DNA from: Scatomonas sp963649395
GTDB lineage: Bacteria > Bacillota > Clostridia > Lachnospirales > Lachnospiraceae
Reading direction: 5' to 3'
Length of the DNA: 22,226 bases
Assembly (NCBI GenBank): GCA_963649395.1
Contig: CAVJHW010000036.1
Coordinates: 1-22,226 of the forward strand
Shown: piece by piece, positions 1 to 7,274 of the stretch
Layout: each line of letters begins with the position of its first letter
How positions within the stretch are numbered: the first letter of the stretch is position 1
Program-made: the position numbers and the translations under genes
Notes under the pieces: generated by a model
The model's input: the letters and a program-made list of their open reading frames with translations, nothing else
Database searches by the model: none
Told to the model about the DNA's origin: nothing

Positions 1-141
1 TTTCGCCTTCGGTTGCCCTTTCCGCTTGTGCTTGAGGCACAAGCTCCAGCCCTTCTTCCGGGAATCCTGCCAGCCAAGTGTTTCTAATCAAGCCTGCGGA
101 GGCCTGCCTCCCTGCTGCACCTGCCCCAGCGCCGTCTCCAC
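1..141 (-). repeat. Palindromic intergenic element, copy A (partial, cut by window start)
   Basis: Read on the minus strand, this stretch aligns closely with the left half of the element at 742-1007, including the shared blocks GAAGAAGGGCTGGAG and GGAAAGGGCAACCGAA. It contains a hairpin with arms CTTGTGC (25-31) and GCACAAG (37-43) around TTGAG. Compared with copy B, three pairs of that stem have changed on both sides, so pairing is preserved. The other half lies outside the window. Confidence 0.85.
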
Positions 142-231
142 CCTGTGATTTCCAATGTCCTGGTAAGAAAGCCGAATATTCTGCACGAAAGAATGCGGGG
201 TAATAATTGCTTTTGTATAGGAGGATGCATC

Positions 232-588
232 ATGTTCGGTAAAATTCAGGAGAGCCTAAAGAAAGGTAAGGATGAGCGGCACAAAAAACGGCTTGAAAAG
301 AAACGGATACGACTCGAGCAAGCCGCTGCGGATGCAGCTCGTGAAAAGGAGCGGCTTCAACAGGAAGCTCAAAAGATTCAAGCTGAAAAAGATCGTCTTC
401 TATCCCTCGATGACAAGGGTTTGATGGTTGAGCTCGTTCTGGCAATGAGAGGTTTGTACTCTCAGATAGAAGAGATTCAGATTCGGCAGGATACTTTAAC
501 TACAAAAATGAAAGATATTGAGTCAGACATTTCTTCAATCCGTGAAGATATTTCAGATTTGGAGAGCAAGATGAATACTGCTGATTAA
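232..588 (+). CDS. Small coiled-coil hypothetical protein
   Basis: This 118-residue soluble protein has no signal peptide or membrane segment. I do not recognise a family. The start at 232 is chosen because AGGAGG at 219-224 lies seven bases upstream; an upstream in-frame ATG at 145 falls next to the repeat and has no such site. Residues ~8-57 are a very charged Lys/Arg/Glu/Gln helix (KKRLEKKRIRLEQAAADA), followed by a short hydrophobic stretch (LMVELVLAMRGLY). A second heptad-like helix rich in Ile, Leu, Asp and Glu ends the protein (~75-115). Two helical segments with a break suggest a coiled-coil oligomer. The gene stands alone between two copies of a palindromic repeat, so it may be an accessory gene carried or isolated by them. 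Function is unknown. Confidence 0.75.
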   Translation: MFGKIQESLKKGKDERHKKRLEKKRIRLEQAAADAAREKERLQQEAQKIQAEKDRLLSLDDKGLMVELVLAMRGLYSQIEEIQIRQDTLTTKMKDIESDISSIREDISDLESKMNTAD

Positions 589-614
589 TGCATCACAAAA
601 GAGGAGAGAAAGCC

Positions 615-677
615 ATGATAGTTTCCACACATTCTCTACGCGAGAATGGCAAATCACCTCAGGAATATCCTGCGTGA
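615..677 (+). CDS. Possible 20-residue ORF or remnant of a truncated gene
   Basis: An ATG at 615 follows a good Shine-Dalgarno sequence (GAGGAGAG, 601-608), but the frame stays open for only 20 codons (MIVSTHSLRENGKSPQEYPA). It lies 26 bases after the coiled-coil gene and just before a repeat copy. It could be the start of a second gene of that operon whose remainder was lost, or a chance ORF. The inverted repeat ATTCTC/GAGAAT lies inside it. No homology is recognised. Confidence 0.2.
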   Translation: MIVSTHSLRENGKSPQEYPA

Positions 678-741
678 TTTTATCAACTAACATTGTGTCA
701 GCACAACGGTCTGACATATATTCTGACTCTTGCGATACACA

Positions 742-1007
742 GGGCGGGGGCGGTGCCGGGGCAGGGGGTGCAGGTAGGCAGGCCTCTGCAAGCTTGATTA
801 GAAGTACTTGGCGGGCAGAGGATCCGGAAGAAGGGCTGGAGTCCGTGCCTCAAGCACGGACGGAAAGGGCAACCGAAAGCGAAAGCATCAGCTTTCGGTT
901 GAGTTTGCCCGGTGCCCTTCTGGAGGATCCGATGGCCGCTTAGTACTTCTTCAAGCTGAAGCCCAGCCTGCCGGACTGTACCCCCTGCCCCGGCACCGCC
1001 CCCGCCC
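742..1007 (+). repeat. Palindromic intergenic element, copy B (complete, ~266 bp)
   Basis: The ends are 31-base inverted repeats (742-772 and 977-1007) matching at 30 of 31 positions, GC-rich, with core GGTGCCGGGGCAGGGGG. Moving inward, further pairs continue the palindrome: GAAGTACT/AGTACTTC, GGATCC/GGATCC and GAAGGGC/GCCCTTC. The centre holds two hairpins: TCCGTGC(CTCAA)GCACGGA at 842-860 and AACCGAAAGC/GCTTTCGGTT at 871-900. There is no ORF of convincing quality inside. Partial copies lie at both window ends. It resembles a MITE-like or structured-RNA repeat; I do not know a named family. Confidence 0.85.
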
Positions 1008-1041
1008 GTCACTGATACGACAGACTTTCGCCTGTTACTTG

Positions 1042-1067
1042 TAGGGGACAAACAAGAACTGTCCCTA
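1042..1067. repeat. Short inverted repeat upstream of the riboswitch promoter
   Basis: The arms TAGGGGACA and TGTCCCTA flank a nine-base loop just after the palindromic element and just before the -35 box. There is no T-run after it, so it does not look like a terminator. It could be an operator or part of the element's border. Confidence 0.4.
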
Positions 1068-1073
1068 TAAGCA

Positions 1074-1102
1074 TTGACAAACCTCACCTTTTGTTTTATT
1101 AT
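1074..1102 (+). promoter_or_regulatory. Sigma-A-type promoter for the riboswitch transcript
   Basis: The perfect -35 box TTGACA (1074-1079) is 17 bases from the -10 box TATTAT (1097-1102). Transcription would start near 1109, about 55 bases before the riboswitch. Confidence 0.75.
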
Positions 1103-1162
1103 CAAGGGCGTAGGAAGATTGCATAGGAAGTTTTACAAAAGAAGTTTTATCATAATTGAATA

Positions 1163-1347
1163 GGGTCGCCTGCACAGCTTAGAATAGCATTCGCATAATT
1201 GCTTATTCTTGTGGAAGTCCGGTTGGAATCCGGGACGGTTATATCCCCGCTGTGATAAGGACGAAAGCTGCTGAACCACTGGATGGCCGGGAAGGGGCAG
1301 TGAGTAGGCTTGTACTTTAAGTCAGAATACAGAGAAGCTGGAGACCA
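1163..1347 (+). promoter_or_regulatory. Cobalamin (vitamin B12) riboswitch
   Basis: The sequence carries the conserved parts of a class I cobalamin riboswitch in order: GTGGAAGTCCGG and GGAATCCGGGACGG near 1211-1237, CCCCGCTGTGATAAGGA near 1245-1261, CCACTGG (1276-1282) with GGGAAGG (1289-1295), and the B12-box-like AAGTCAGAATAC (1319-1330). An outer stem can form from GGTC (1164-1167) with GACC (1343-1346) and CAGCTT (1175-1180) with AAGCTG (1335-1340). It is followed by an intrinsic terminator and then by the surface-protein gene at 1537. By analogy with the family, B12 binding should favour termination and so repress that gene. The identity is by motif reading, without a covariance-model search. 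Confidence 0.87.
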
Positions 1348-1403
1348 AATCAGGAATTTCCGGAGGCATAACGGACTTGTTTTTCTTTTTCTAAAGGAAA
1401 TGT

Positions 1404-1433
1404 AGGAGTTTCTCTTCGGAGGGGCTCTTTTTT
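1404..1433 (+). terminator. Intrinsic terminator, likely riboswitch expression platform
   Basis: A 9- to 11-bp stem (GAGTTTCTC with GAGGGGCTC, three G-U pairs in RNA) closes on a stable C(UUCG)G tetraloop and is followed by six T (1428-1433). It sits between the riboswitch and the start codon at 1537, as expected for transcriptional control. Confidence 0.8.
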
Positions 1434-1536
1434 GATGACCCATCGATCCCCTTTTCCTGGAGCTGTGTAACCATGTGGAAGGCACGTTGAGGCAGACGTG
1501 TTCACCAAATATATTATCATACAAAGGAGAAAGCTT

Positions 1537-2790
1537 ATGAAAGCAAAAAAGCAATGGATGTCACTGTTGGGTGCCGTCATGATGGCTGCGACGCTGGTAT
1601 TTCCGGCTGCACAGACGGTTAAAGCAGCAGACAGACCGGTAGTAAGTGCAACAGTAGGTAACGTAACAGGTGCGGAGGTAGGAGATATCATTTCCCTCCC
1701 CATCACCTTCACCAGTGGGACTGCTAATCTAGTAGGTATCCATGGAGAATTGACCACAAGGAATGGAGAGGACAGGGTCACCAATTATGACAGCACTGTG
1801 CTGTCGTATCAGGGAACATCCTATGATGATGGGATTCCTCCCGCTATGACAAGTGAAGCTGGTGGAAATTTCGGTTACGTAGGAGTTACTGGCTTCGGAA
1901 GCGGCACCATCAATGTGAAGTTCAAAGTGTTGAAGTGCTCCGAGAAGCCTGTCACTGTAACAATCAAGAATCTTTATTTCACCAGCGGCAGCCCCGATTT
2001 CTTGGATGGTGCTTCTGTAGAATTGACTTCTACCGTCACCATTAACCATCCCCAGGATCAGCAGAAGGTAGTTGAGACTCCTGCTACCTGTCAGTCTGCG
2101 GGACACAAAACCGTGACCTGTGGTCTCTGCGGTGCCACCCTGGAGGATGAGGATCTTCCGATGACTGCTCACAGCTGGGGAGAGTGGGAGTATCTTTCTT
2201 CCGATGATGAGCCCACCTGTACCAAGGTAGGTGTTCAGCACAGAAAGTGTACGGTATGTCAGACTGTGGATACGGAAACCAAGGAAGTTCCTATGGTAGA
2301 CCACAAGTATGAATGGACCACTGAGAAGGAAGCCACCTGCACCGAGAAGGGCGTAGAGAAGGGTATTTGCTCTGTATGCGAGGCTACGACAACCCGCGAG
2401 ATCCCAGCCAAAGGTCATACCTGGAAGATCGCGGATGATACCGATAAGGATGGCTGGAAGGTCGTAACCGAGGCTACCAAGGATAAGGAAGGCAGCAAGG
2501 AGAGAGTATGCTCCGTATGTGAGGAGAAGGAGACAGCAGTGATCGCTAAGCTGACACCTACACCTACCACCACTCCTTCCGGCAAGACCGACAGTAAGAC
2601 CAGCGGAACTACGAACAAGACCAGCGGAACCACCAGCAAGACCAGTGGAACCAAGTCCTCCACTACCTCTACCGGTACTGCAGTGAAGACCGGCGATACC
2701 TTCGCACCGGTTCTCTATGTAGGTCTGATCCTGGCAGCGGCCTGTGGAATCACCGGTTCCCTTGTTGTAAAGCGCCGTAAGAATCACTAA
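1537..2790 (+). CDS. Cohesin-like, Cys-repeat, cell-wall-anchored surface protein
   Basis: This 417-residue secreted protein starts at 1537, seven bases after AAGGAGA. Residues 1-31 are a signal peptide (KAKK, hydrophobic core, VKAAD cleavage region). Residues ~34-172 look like a cohesin-type beta-sandwich (VGDIISLPITF near the start, GSGTINVKFKV near the end). Residues ~180-338 hold three to four repeats of the pattern TCTxxGxxxxxCxxC...IPxxxH, with paired cysteines and a histidine per repeat. A Thr/Ser/Lys/Gly linker (339-382) leads to VKTGD (383-387), a membrane helix and the tail KRRKNH, a sortase-type C-terminus. It follows a cobalamin riboswitch and is closed by its own terminator, so its level is probably set by B12. 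I infer a role in corrinoid capture or display; direct ligand binding is unproven, and the Cys repeats could instead bind metal. Confidence 0.85.
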   Translation: MKAKKQWMSLLGAVMMAATLVFPAAQTVKAADRPVVSATVGNVTGAEVGDIISLPITFTSGTANLVGIHGELTTRNGEDRVTNYDSTVLSYQGTSYDDGIPPAMTSEAGGNFGYVGVTGFGSGTINVKFKVLKCSEKPVTVTIKNLYFTSGSPDFLDGASVELTSTVTINHPQDQQKVVETPATCQSAGHKTVTCGLCGATLEDEDLPMTAHSWGEWEYLSSDDEPTCTKVGVQHRKCTVCQTVDTETKEVPMVDHKYEWTTEKEATCTEKGVEKGICSVCEATTTREIPAKGHTWKIADDTDKDGWKVVTEATKDKEGSKERVCSVCEEKETAVIAKLTPTPTTTPSGKTDSKTSGTTNKTSGTTSKTSGTKSSTTSTGTAVKTGDTFAPVLYVGLILAAACGITGSLVVKRRKNH

Positions 2791-2830
2791 TCCGGGAATG
2801 TAGCGGATGCTGCATTCTTACATTTCCGGA
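2791..2830. repeat. Hairpin immediately after the surface-protein stop codon
   Basis: TCCGGGAATGTA (2791-2802) pairs with TACATTTCCGGA (2819-2830), with one G-U wobble. It abuts the terminator hairpin that follows and has no T-run of its own, so it may protect the mRNA 3' end. Confidence 0.5.
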
Positions 2831-2879
2831 AGCATGGGTTTGGGTCTGCCAAGACCCGAACCCATGCTTTCGTATTTTT
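2831..2879 (+). terminator. Intrinsic terminator after the surface-protein gene
   Basis: A 17-bp stem (2831-2847 with 2852-2868; core AGCATGGGTT/AACCCATGCT and GGGTCT/AGACCC) with loop GCCA is followed by a T-rich tail. It separates the riboswitch-controlled gene from the moxR-like gene, apart from any read-through. Confidence 0.9.
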
Positions 2880-3104
2880 GACAGACTTGATTTGACATCC
2901 TCCACATTTGCCATGGCTCAGGGAGAACTGGCAGATGTGGAGAATGCCAATAGCAGCTCCGGCAGAAACGGTATGGATGCTACAGGGGATTCCCGGCTTA
3001 GGATCGATTACAGTGGCGATAACCCTATAAGAGTTCTGCAGGGACTCGAAGGGAGGCAGGAACTTGTATGGGAAATAGGACGAAGACAGAGAGGATAGAG
3101 AGAG
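2880..3104. other. Intergenic stretch without a convincing gene
   Basis: This 225-base stretch precedes the moxR-like gene. Two TTGACA sequences occur (2878-2883 and 2892-2897), but neither has a recognisable -10 box at normal spacing. The plus-strand frame from the TTG at 2892 is open for 68 codons but has no ribosome binding site and no familiar sequence. A promoter for the downstream pair is expected here but was not identified. Confidence 0.4.
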
Positions 3105-4040
3105 ATGAATAGCAGGACAGATGCGGTGATTCGCGAGGTGGAGAAGGTTATTATCGGTAAGAGGTCCGTGGTGGAACGGGTTTTGATGGCTATTTTGTCG
3201 GAGGGGCATGTCCTGTTGGATGATGTGCCTGGTGTAGGTAAGACCACCTTGGCGGTGGCCTGCTCCCGGGTCATGGGTATGATGTACCACAGAATCCAGT
3301 TTACCCCGGACGTAGTTCCCTCGGATATCGTGGGATTCTCCATTTACAATAAGGCAACCGGCAGCTTTGATTACAAGCCCGGCGTGGTTATGACCAACCT
3401 TCTGCTGGCGGACGAGATTAACCGTACCTCCAGCAAGACCCAGTCGGCTCTGTTGGAGGTTATGGAGGAGGGGCAGGTGACGGTAGATGGTATGACCCAT
3501 ACCCTGCCCAGACCCTTTGTGGTCATTGCCACCCAGAACCCGGTAGGATCTGCGGGAACCCAGCTCCTGCCCCAGGCTCAGCTGGACCGTTTTATGATTC
3601 GGCTGGAGATGGGATATCCGGATTATCAGAGCCAGGTGGATATTCTGCGGGATCGGCAGACGGTCAATCCCATGGACTCTGTGGAGGGGATTATCAGCGG
3701 TCAGGACATCCTGGATATGCAGGAGGAGGTTCGCAATATCCATGTGGAGGATGCTATTCTGGAATATGTGACTTCTCTGGCTATGGCAACCCGCCAGGAT
3801 GAGATGATCCGTCTGGGGGTCAGCCCCCGAGGAGCCCTGGCTGTGGTGCGTATGGCCAAGGCCCATGCCTACCTGGATGGTCGGGGATATGTGACCCCGG
3901 AGGATGTGCAGCAGGTCTTTCTGGATGTCTGTGCCCACAGAATCATCCTGAATCCCAAGGCCAGGGTGGCGGAGTTGACGGCTCAGGCTGTATTGAAAAA
4001 TGTGCTCAAGCAGACCAAATCCCCGGACAGCGGCCGCTAA
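3105..4040 (+). CDS. MoxR-family AAA+ ATPase
   Basis: This 311-residue cytoplasmic ATPase belongs to a family thought to act as a chaperone for assembling or activating protein complexes, often with von Willebrand A or DUF58 partners. Walker A is VPGVGKTT (residues 41-48) and Walker B is LLADEINR (100-107). Sensor 1 is ATQNP (142-146), the arginine-finger region is LDRFMIR (160-166), and sensor 2 is SPRGAL (240-245). Length is normal for the family and all catalytic motifs are present. The ATG at 3105 is preceded by a GAGAGGAT stretch. The usual DUF58 and VWA neighbours are absent. Instead it is followed after 60 bases by the toroid membrane protein, which suggests the two are cotranscribed and work together. 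It is separated from the upstream surface-protein gene by a strong terminator. Confidence 0.93.
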   Translation: MNSRTDAVIREVEKVIIGKRSVVERVLMAILSEGHVLLDDVPGVGKTTLAVACSRVMGMMYHRIQFTPDVVPSDIVGFSIYNKATGSFDYKPGVVMTNLLLADEINRTSSKTQSALLEVMEEGQVTVDGMTHTLPRPFVVIATQNPVGSAGTQLLPQAQLDRFMIRLEMGYPDYQSQVDILRDRQTVNPMDSVEGIISGQDILDMQEEVRNIHVEDAILEYVTSLAMATRQDEMIRLGVSPRGALAVVRMAKAHAYLDGRGYVTPEDVQQVFLDVCAHRIILNPKARVAELTAQAVLKNVLKQTKSPDSGR

Positions 4041-4100
4041 GGGGGAAATATCACAGGAGAAAGCGGGAATGGCTCTCTCATCAGCCGAGGAGGTTAGGGG

Positions 4101-5492
4101 ATGAAAATGAGAAAGAAGTTATTGGCAGGACTTATGGCAGCCGTCCTGCTTGTCACCGGTTCAGGAAGGACCCGGGTAAGGGCGGAGGAGGCAGCCGTCG
4201 ACTCCCAGGAGCTTCGGACCATGCAGCAGAAGATTCTGGACTGGAAGTGCCCTTCGGCGGAAGCAGGAGAGCTTTTGACTGGAGATCTGCTGGATGGGGC
4301 AGGGCAGGCAGCCAGCGATTGGTTTGCCTTTGATATCGGTCGTATGGGAAATGAGGATAAGAATAATCAGGCTGCCTATCTGGCCAGACTAGAGGATGTG
4401 GTAGAGAAGATCTATCAGGAGATGGCGGAGGATTCTGCCACGGTGATGAGGGAATACCGCCTGACGGATCTGCATCGAATGGTTTTGACCATAGAGGCCT
4501 GCGGAGGAGATCCCACTGCTTTCGGAAGCGATCCGGAGGGCAATTCCATTGATCTTATCAATGATTCTGTCTGGAACAGCCTCTGGGGAGATCCGGGAGA
4601 TCAGGGAATCAATGGTTATATCTGGTCCTTGCTGGCAGTAGACAGCCAGTCCTATCAGGAGCCGGAGGATGCCCAATGGACCAGGGAAACCTTGCTGACA
4701 GAGCTTTTGTCCCGTCAGCTGGAGGATGGGGGCTTCGGCCTTACCCTCAAGGATGCTTCGGATGTGGATCTGACCTCCATGGCCTTGACGGCTTTGGCTC
4801 CCTACGGGGATTCTGACCAGACTTATACCTTTACCAGCGAGGTAAGCGGGGAGGAAGTTACCACTACGGTGGATCAGGCAGCAGAAAAGGCCTTTGCCCG
4901 CTTGTCAGACCTGCAGGGGGAAGATGGCAGCATGGTGACCTATGAGGAGCGCACCTCCGAGAGTACCAGCTGGACTATGATGGCGTTGGCTTCCTGGAAC
5001 CGGGATCCGGGAGAGGATGAGCAATTTATCAAAAACGGCAATAGCCTGATAGATGGGCTGCAGGCCTTCCAGCTGGCAGATGGAGGGATCATCCACAGCC
5101 TGGACGGAGATGAGGAGGAGACCGAGGGCAATACCCTAGCAGGATATCAGGCTATCTATGGTCTGGAAGCAGTCTGCCGCCTAAGAGAAGGAAAATGCAG
5201 GGTCTTCGACTTGTCAGACGCTCCCACAGTGACAGCAGACGAAGTGGAGGAGGCAGCCGCCTCCCTGCCGGAGCTGGTGCAGGAGGAGGAGAAGACCGGA
5301 AGTCAGGTGCAGGAGGAGACCAGCAACCGTATGATCTATCTGACTGCAGGCATAGCTGCCGCCGTGGTGGTGGTAGTGGTGGTATTCTTGGTTCTGGCTC
5401 TCAGGGATAAGAAGAAAAAGCAGAATCCGTTGGGATCCGGTGCTCCATCGGGTGGAGATGGAGAGGATGAGGATGAGGACGATGACTGGTAA
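4101..5492 (+). CDS. Membrane-anchored prenyltransferase/squalene-oxidase-repeat-like protein
   Basis: This 463-residue exported protein starts at 4101 behind AGGAGG (4088-4093). Residues 1-29 are a signal peptide (MKMRKK, hydrophobic core, RVRAEE). Residues ~35-365 are mostly helical and contain three repeats of the alpha/alpha-toroid kind, marked by QLEDGGF (206-212), QGEDGSM (272-278) and QLADGGI (324-330), each followed by a Thr/Ser-Met-Ala-Leu type helix. Residues 367-410 form an acidic linker. Residues 411-434 are a membrane helix rich in Val, followed by RDKKKK and an extremely acidic C-terminus. The catalytic DxDD motif of terpene cyclases is not seen, so a binding role is more likely than an enzymatic one. 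The fold class also includes animal intrinsic factor and transcobalamin, and a B12 riboswitch lies upstream. I infer possible corrinoid or ligand capture at the cell surface; this is not shown directly. Confidence 0.8.
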   Translation: MKMRKKLLAGLMAAVLLVTGSGRTRVRAEEAAVDSQELRTMQQKILDWKCPSAEAGELLTGDLLDGAGQAASDWFAFDIGRMGNEDKNNQAAYLARLEDVVEKIYQEMAEDSATVMREYRLTDLHRMVLTIEACGGDPTAFGSDPEGNSIDLINDSVWNSLWGDPGDQGINGYIWSLLAVDSQSYQEPEDAQWTRETLLTELLSRQLEDGGFGLTLKDASDVDLTSMALTALAPYGDSDQTYTFTSEVSGEEVTTTVDQAAEKAFARLSDLQGEDGSMVTYEERTSESTSWTMMALASWNRDPGEDEQFIKNGNSLIDGLQAFQLADGGIIHSLDGDEEETEGNTLAGYQAIYGLEAVCRLREGKCRVFDLSDAPTVTADEVEEAAASLPELVQEEEKTGSQVQEETSNRMIYLTAGIAAAVVVVVVVFLVLALRDKKKKQNPLGSGAPSGGDGEDEDEDDDW

Positions 5493-5544
5493 AGGCGGGG
5501 AGCCGGAGGATGTAGACATCCGTGCTGCACGCTGGAGCCGTCTC

Positions 5545-5690
5545 CGCCACGCATGAAAGCCAGCTGCTCCGCACTACCACAAATGAAGGCTTGACAAATA
5601 TCCGTGCTTCGGCGCAAGCCCCCAAGGGGACTAGCGTTGCGTCGCAAGCTTGCCCTCAGCCCGGCTGCTTGTCGGGGCTTTCATAATAAA
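5545..5690 (-). repeat. Second structured repeat family, copy 1
   Basis: The ends are an inverted repeat, TGAAAGCC (5554-5561) and GGCTTTCA (5676-5683). Read on the minus strand it shares several blocks with 12798-12930: AAGCAGCCGGGCTGA, GCTTGCGA, GCAA, and GTGCGGAGCAGCTGGCTTT. The blocks occur in a different order, so the two copies are mosaics of the same modules. No ORF of quality is present. Confidence 0.7.
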
Positions 5691-5702
5691 ATCTCAGAGG
5701 GA

Positions 5703-5755
5703 GAACACCCCACTTTCGGGTAAAACCGGAGGGGGTGTTCTTTTCTTTTTCTTTT
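5703..5755 (+). terminator. Intrinsic terminator after the toroid-protein gene
   Basis: GAACACCCC (5703-5711) pairs with GGGGTGTTC (5732-5740), with an additional inner CGG/CCG pairing, and a long T-rich tail (TTTTCTTTTTCTTTT) follows. Confidence 0.9.
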
Positions 5756-5766
5756 CAGCCTTTTTA

Positions 5767-5795
5767 TTGCATGGGGAGGGGCTCTGTCATATAAT
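5767..5795 (+). promoter_or_regulatory. Promoter of the AAA-ATPase gene
   Basis: TTGCAT (5767-5772) is 17 bases from the perfect -10 box TATAAT (5790-5795). A start near 5802 would give an ~86-base leader. Confidence 0.65.
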
Positions 5796-5887
5796 GAACG
5801 TAGAATCTGGACAGCTGCCTTATGTCACAGGCAGGTTTGGTTACGGTAAAAAGTCTAAGGAGAATGTGAAGGGAAGGAGGGGCCCCT

Positions 5888-7258
5888 ATGTCTGAGCAGA
5901 AATTAAGGGAAGGAGCAGAACCCCCGGCTGTTTTGCCCTTGCCCATTGGCATCACCAGCTATCCCAGGGCTTGTACGGAGTACTATTATGTGGATAAAAC
6001 CCTGCTGCTGAGGGATTTTATTGAAGAACGCCCCATGGTGACCTTATTTACCCGTCCGCGGCGTTTTGGAAAGACCCTCAATATGGATATGCTGCGGACT
6101 TTTTTCGAAAGGAGCGACCAAGATACTTCGATTTATTTTCAGGACAGGAAAATCTGGGCCTGTGGACAGAAATATCGTGATTATCAGGGAAAATATCCTG
6201 TCATTTTTCTGACCTTTAAGGATGTGAAATTTCATACTTGGGAAGAAACCTTCCAGGCCATTCGGGAATTATTTGCCCGGGAGACCCGGAGGCATAAGGA
6301 GATACTCACGGGAGATTCCTGTGACAGATACGATCGCCAGATTTACGAGAAGCTTTCCAGTGGGCAGGCCAACGAGGTGGAGCTGGCGGCAGCCCTGCTG
6401 GATCTCTCCCGGCTGCTGCACCAGCACTATGGAATCGCGCCCATTATTATCATCGATGAGTATGATACACCGATACAGCAGGGATATCAGAAGGATTATT
6501 ATGATAGAATCATTCTGTTTATGCGTAACCTCTTTTCCGGGGGATTGAAGGATAATCCCCACCTGTCCTATGGCTTCCTGACGGGAATTCTGCGGGTAGC
6601 GCAGGAAAGCATTTTCAGTGGGATGAACAATCTTGCTGTCAATTCTGTCCTGGATCACAAGTACAGCTCTTACTTTGGTTTTACCGCAGACGAGGTCAGG
6701 GAGATGGCCGACTACTATCAGGCTACAGACAAATATCAGGAAATCTGCCAATGGTATGATGGATACCGCTTTGGCAGAAGGGAGATTTTCAACCCCTGGT
6801 CAGTGGTCAGTTATTTCAGCTGCGGATGTCAGCCTCGCCCCTTTTGGGTGGCCACCGGGAGCAATGATATTATCGGAGAGATTCTCACAGAGGCCAATCA
6901 GGAGATATACCATCGGCTGACCGCCCTGGTCAATGGAGAGTCTGTCACCACTTATATTGACACCGATGTGGTATATCCGCAGATCAAGCAGAATCCTTCC
7001 ACCGTCTACAGCTTTTTATTGGTTACTGGCTATCTTAAGGTTTTAAAAATGACACCGTCCTTCAGCGGAGATATGATATGCGAGGTGGCTTTGCCCAATC
7101 AAGAGGTTGCTATCGTCTATAAGAAGGAAATTCTTCAAAAATTGGATTCTATGATTCCGCCATCCACGGTCATCGCCGTGCAGGAGGCGATTTTCTCGGG
7201 GGATAGCGGGAAAAGAGTGGAAGTATCTGTTGAGGAGGAAAAGGCAGACAATCTCTAA
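5888..7258 (+). CDS. AAA-ATPase of the AAA-ATPase/PD-(D/E)XK family, truncated at the C-terminus
   Basis: This 456-residue protein starts at 5888 behind AAGGAGG (5874-5880). The N-terminal ATPase part is intact: GITSY and YYYVDKT near the start, Walker A RPRRFGKT (56-63) and Walker B IIIIDEYDTP (186-195), followed by the family's WYDGYRFG and FNPWSV motifs. Full members run on for about another 100 residues into a PD-(D/E)XK nuclease domain, which is missing here. After SGDSGK the reading frame becomes unrelated (RVEVSVEEEKADNL). The +1 frame beyond the GGGAAAAG tract at 7208-7215 reads EWKYLLRRKRQTISKTC, which resembles the family's linker into the nuclease domain. I read this as a frameshift plus loss of the nuclease end, so the gene may be decaying. 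The biological role of the family is poorly known. Confidence 0.85.
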   Translation: MSEQKLREGAEPPAVLPLPIGITSYPRACTEYYYVDKTLLLRDFIEERPMVTLFTRPRRFGKTLNMDMLRTFFERSDQDTSIYFQDRKIWACGQKYRDYQGKYPVIFLTFKDVKFHTWEETFQAIRELFARETRRHKEILTGDSCDRYDRQIYEKLSSGQANEVELAAALLDLSRLLHQHYGIAPIIIIDEYDTPIQQGYQKDYYDRIILFMRNLFSGGLKDNPHLSYGFLTGILRVAQESIFSGMNNLAVNSVLDHKYSSYFGFTADEVREMADYYQATDKYQEICQWYDGYRFGRREIFNPWSVVSYFSCGCQPRPFWVATGSNDIIGEILTEANQEIYHRLTALVNGESVTTYIDTDVVYPQIKQNPSTVYSFLLVTGYLKVLKMTPSFSGDMICEVALPNQEVAIVYKKEILQKLDSMIPPSTVIAVQEAIFSGDSGKRVEVSVEEEKADNL

Positions 7259-7274
7259 GACTTGCAGCATGGTC

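Noticed and set aside
742..1007. Insertion sequence with its own transposase
   Set aside because: The element is only ~266 bp and has no convincing ORF; the open frames inside it are GC-rich palindrome artefacts.
1729..2787. Long minus-strand ORF opposite the cohesin-like gene
   Set aside because: The opposite strand encodes a protein with a signal peptide, repeats and a wall-anchor signal behind a clear ribosome binding site. The minus frame has no familiar motifs and is a by-product of codon bias.
2892..3098. 68-codon plus-strand frame before the moxR-like gene
   Set aside because: It starts at TTG with no ribosome binding site and shows no recognisable sequence.
2787..3938. 383-codon minus-strand ORF opposite the moxR-like gene
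   Set aside because: The plus strand carries all AAA+ motifs in order. The minus frame is a shadow of codon bias without recognisable domains.
4101..5492. Terpene or squalene cyclase enzyme
   Set aside because: Only the toroid-type repeats are seen. No DxDD catalytic motif is visible, and the protein has a signal peptide and a C-terminal membrane anchor.
5650..5895. 81-codon plus-strand frame before the AAA-ATPase
   Set aside because: It runs through the structured repeat, the terminator and the promoter, which explain the region better.
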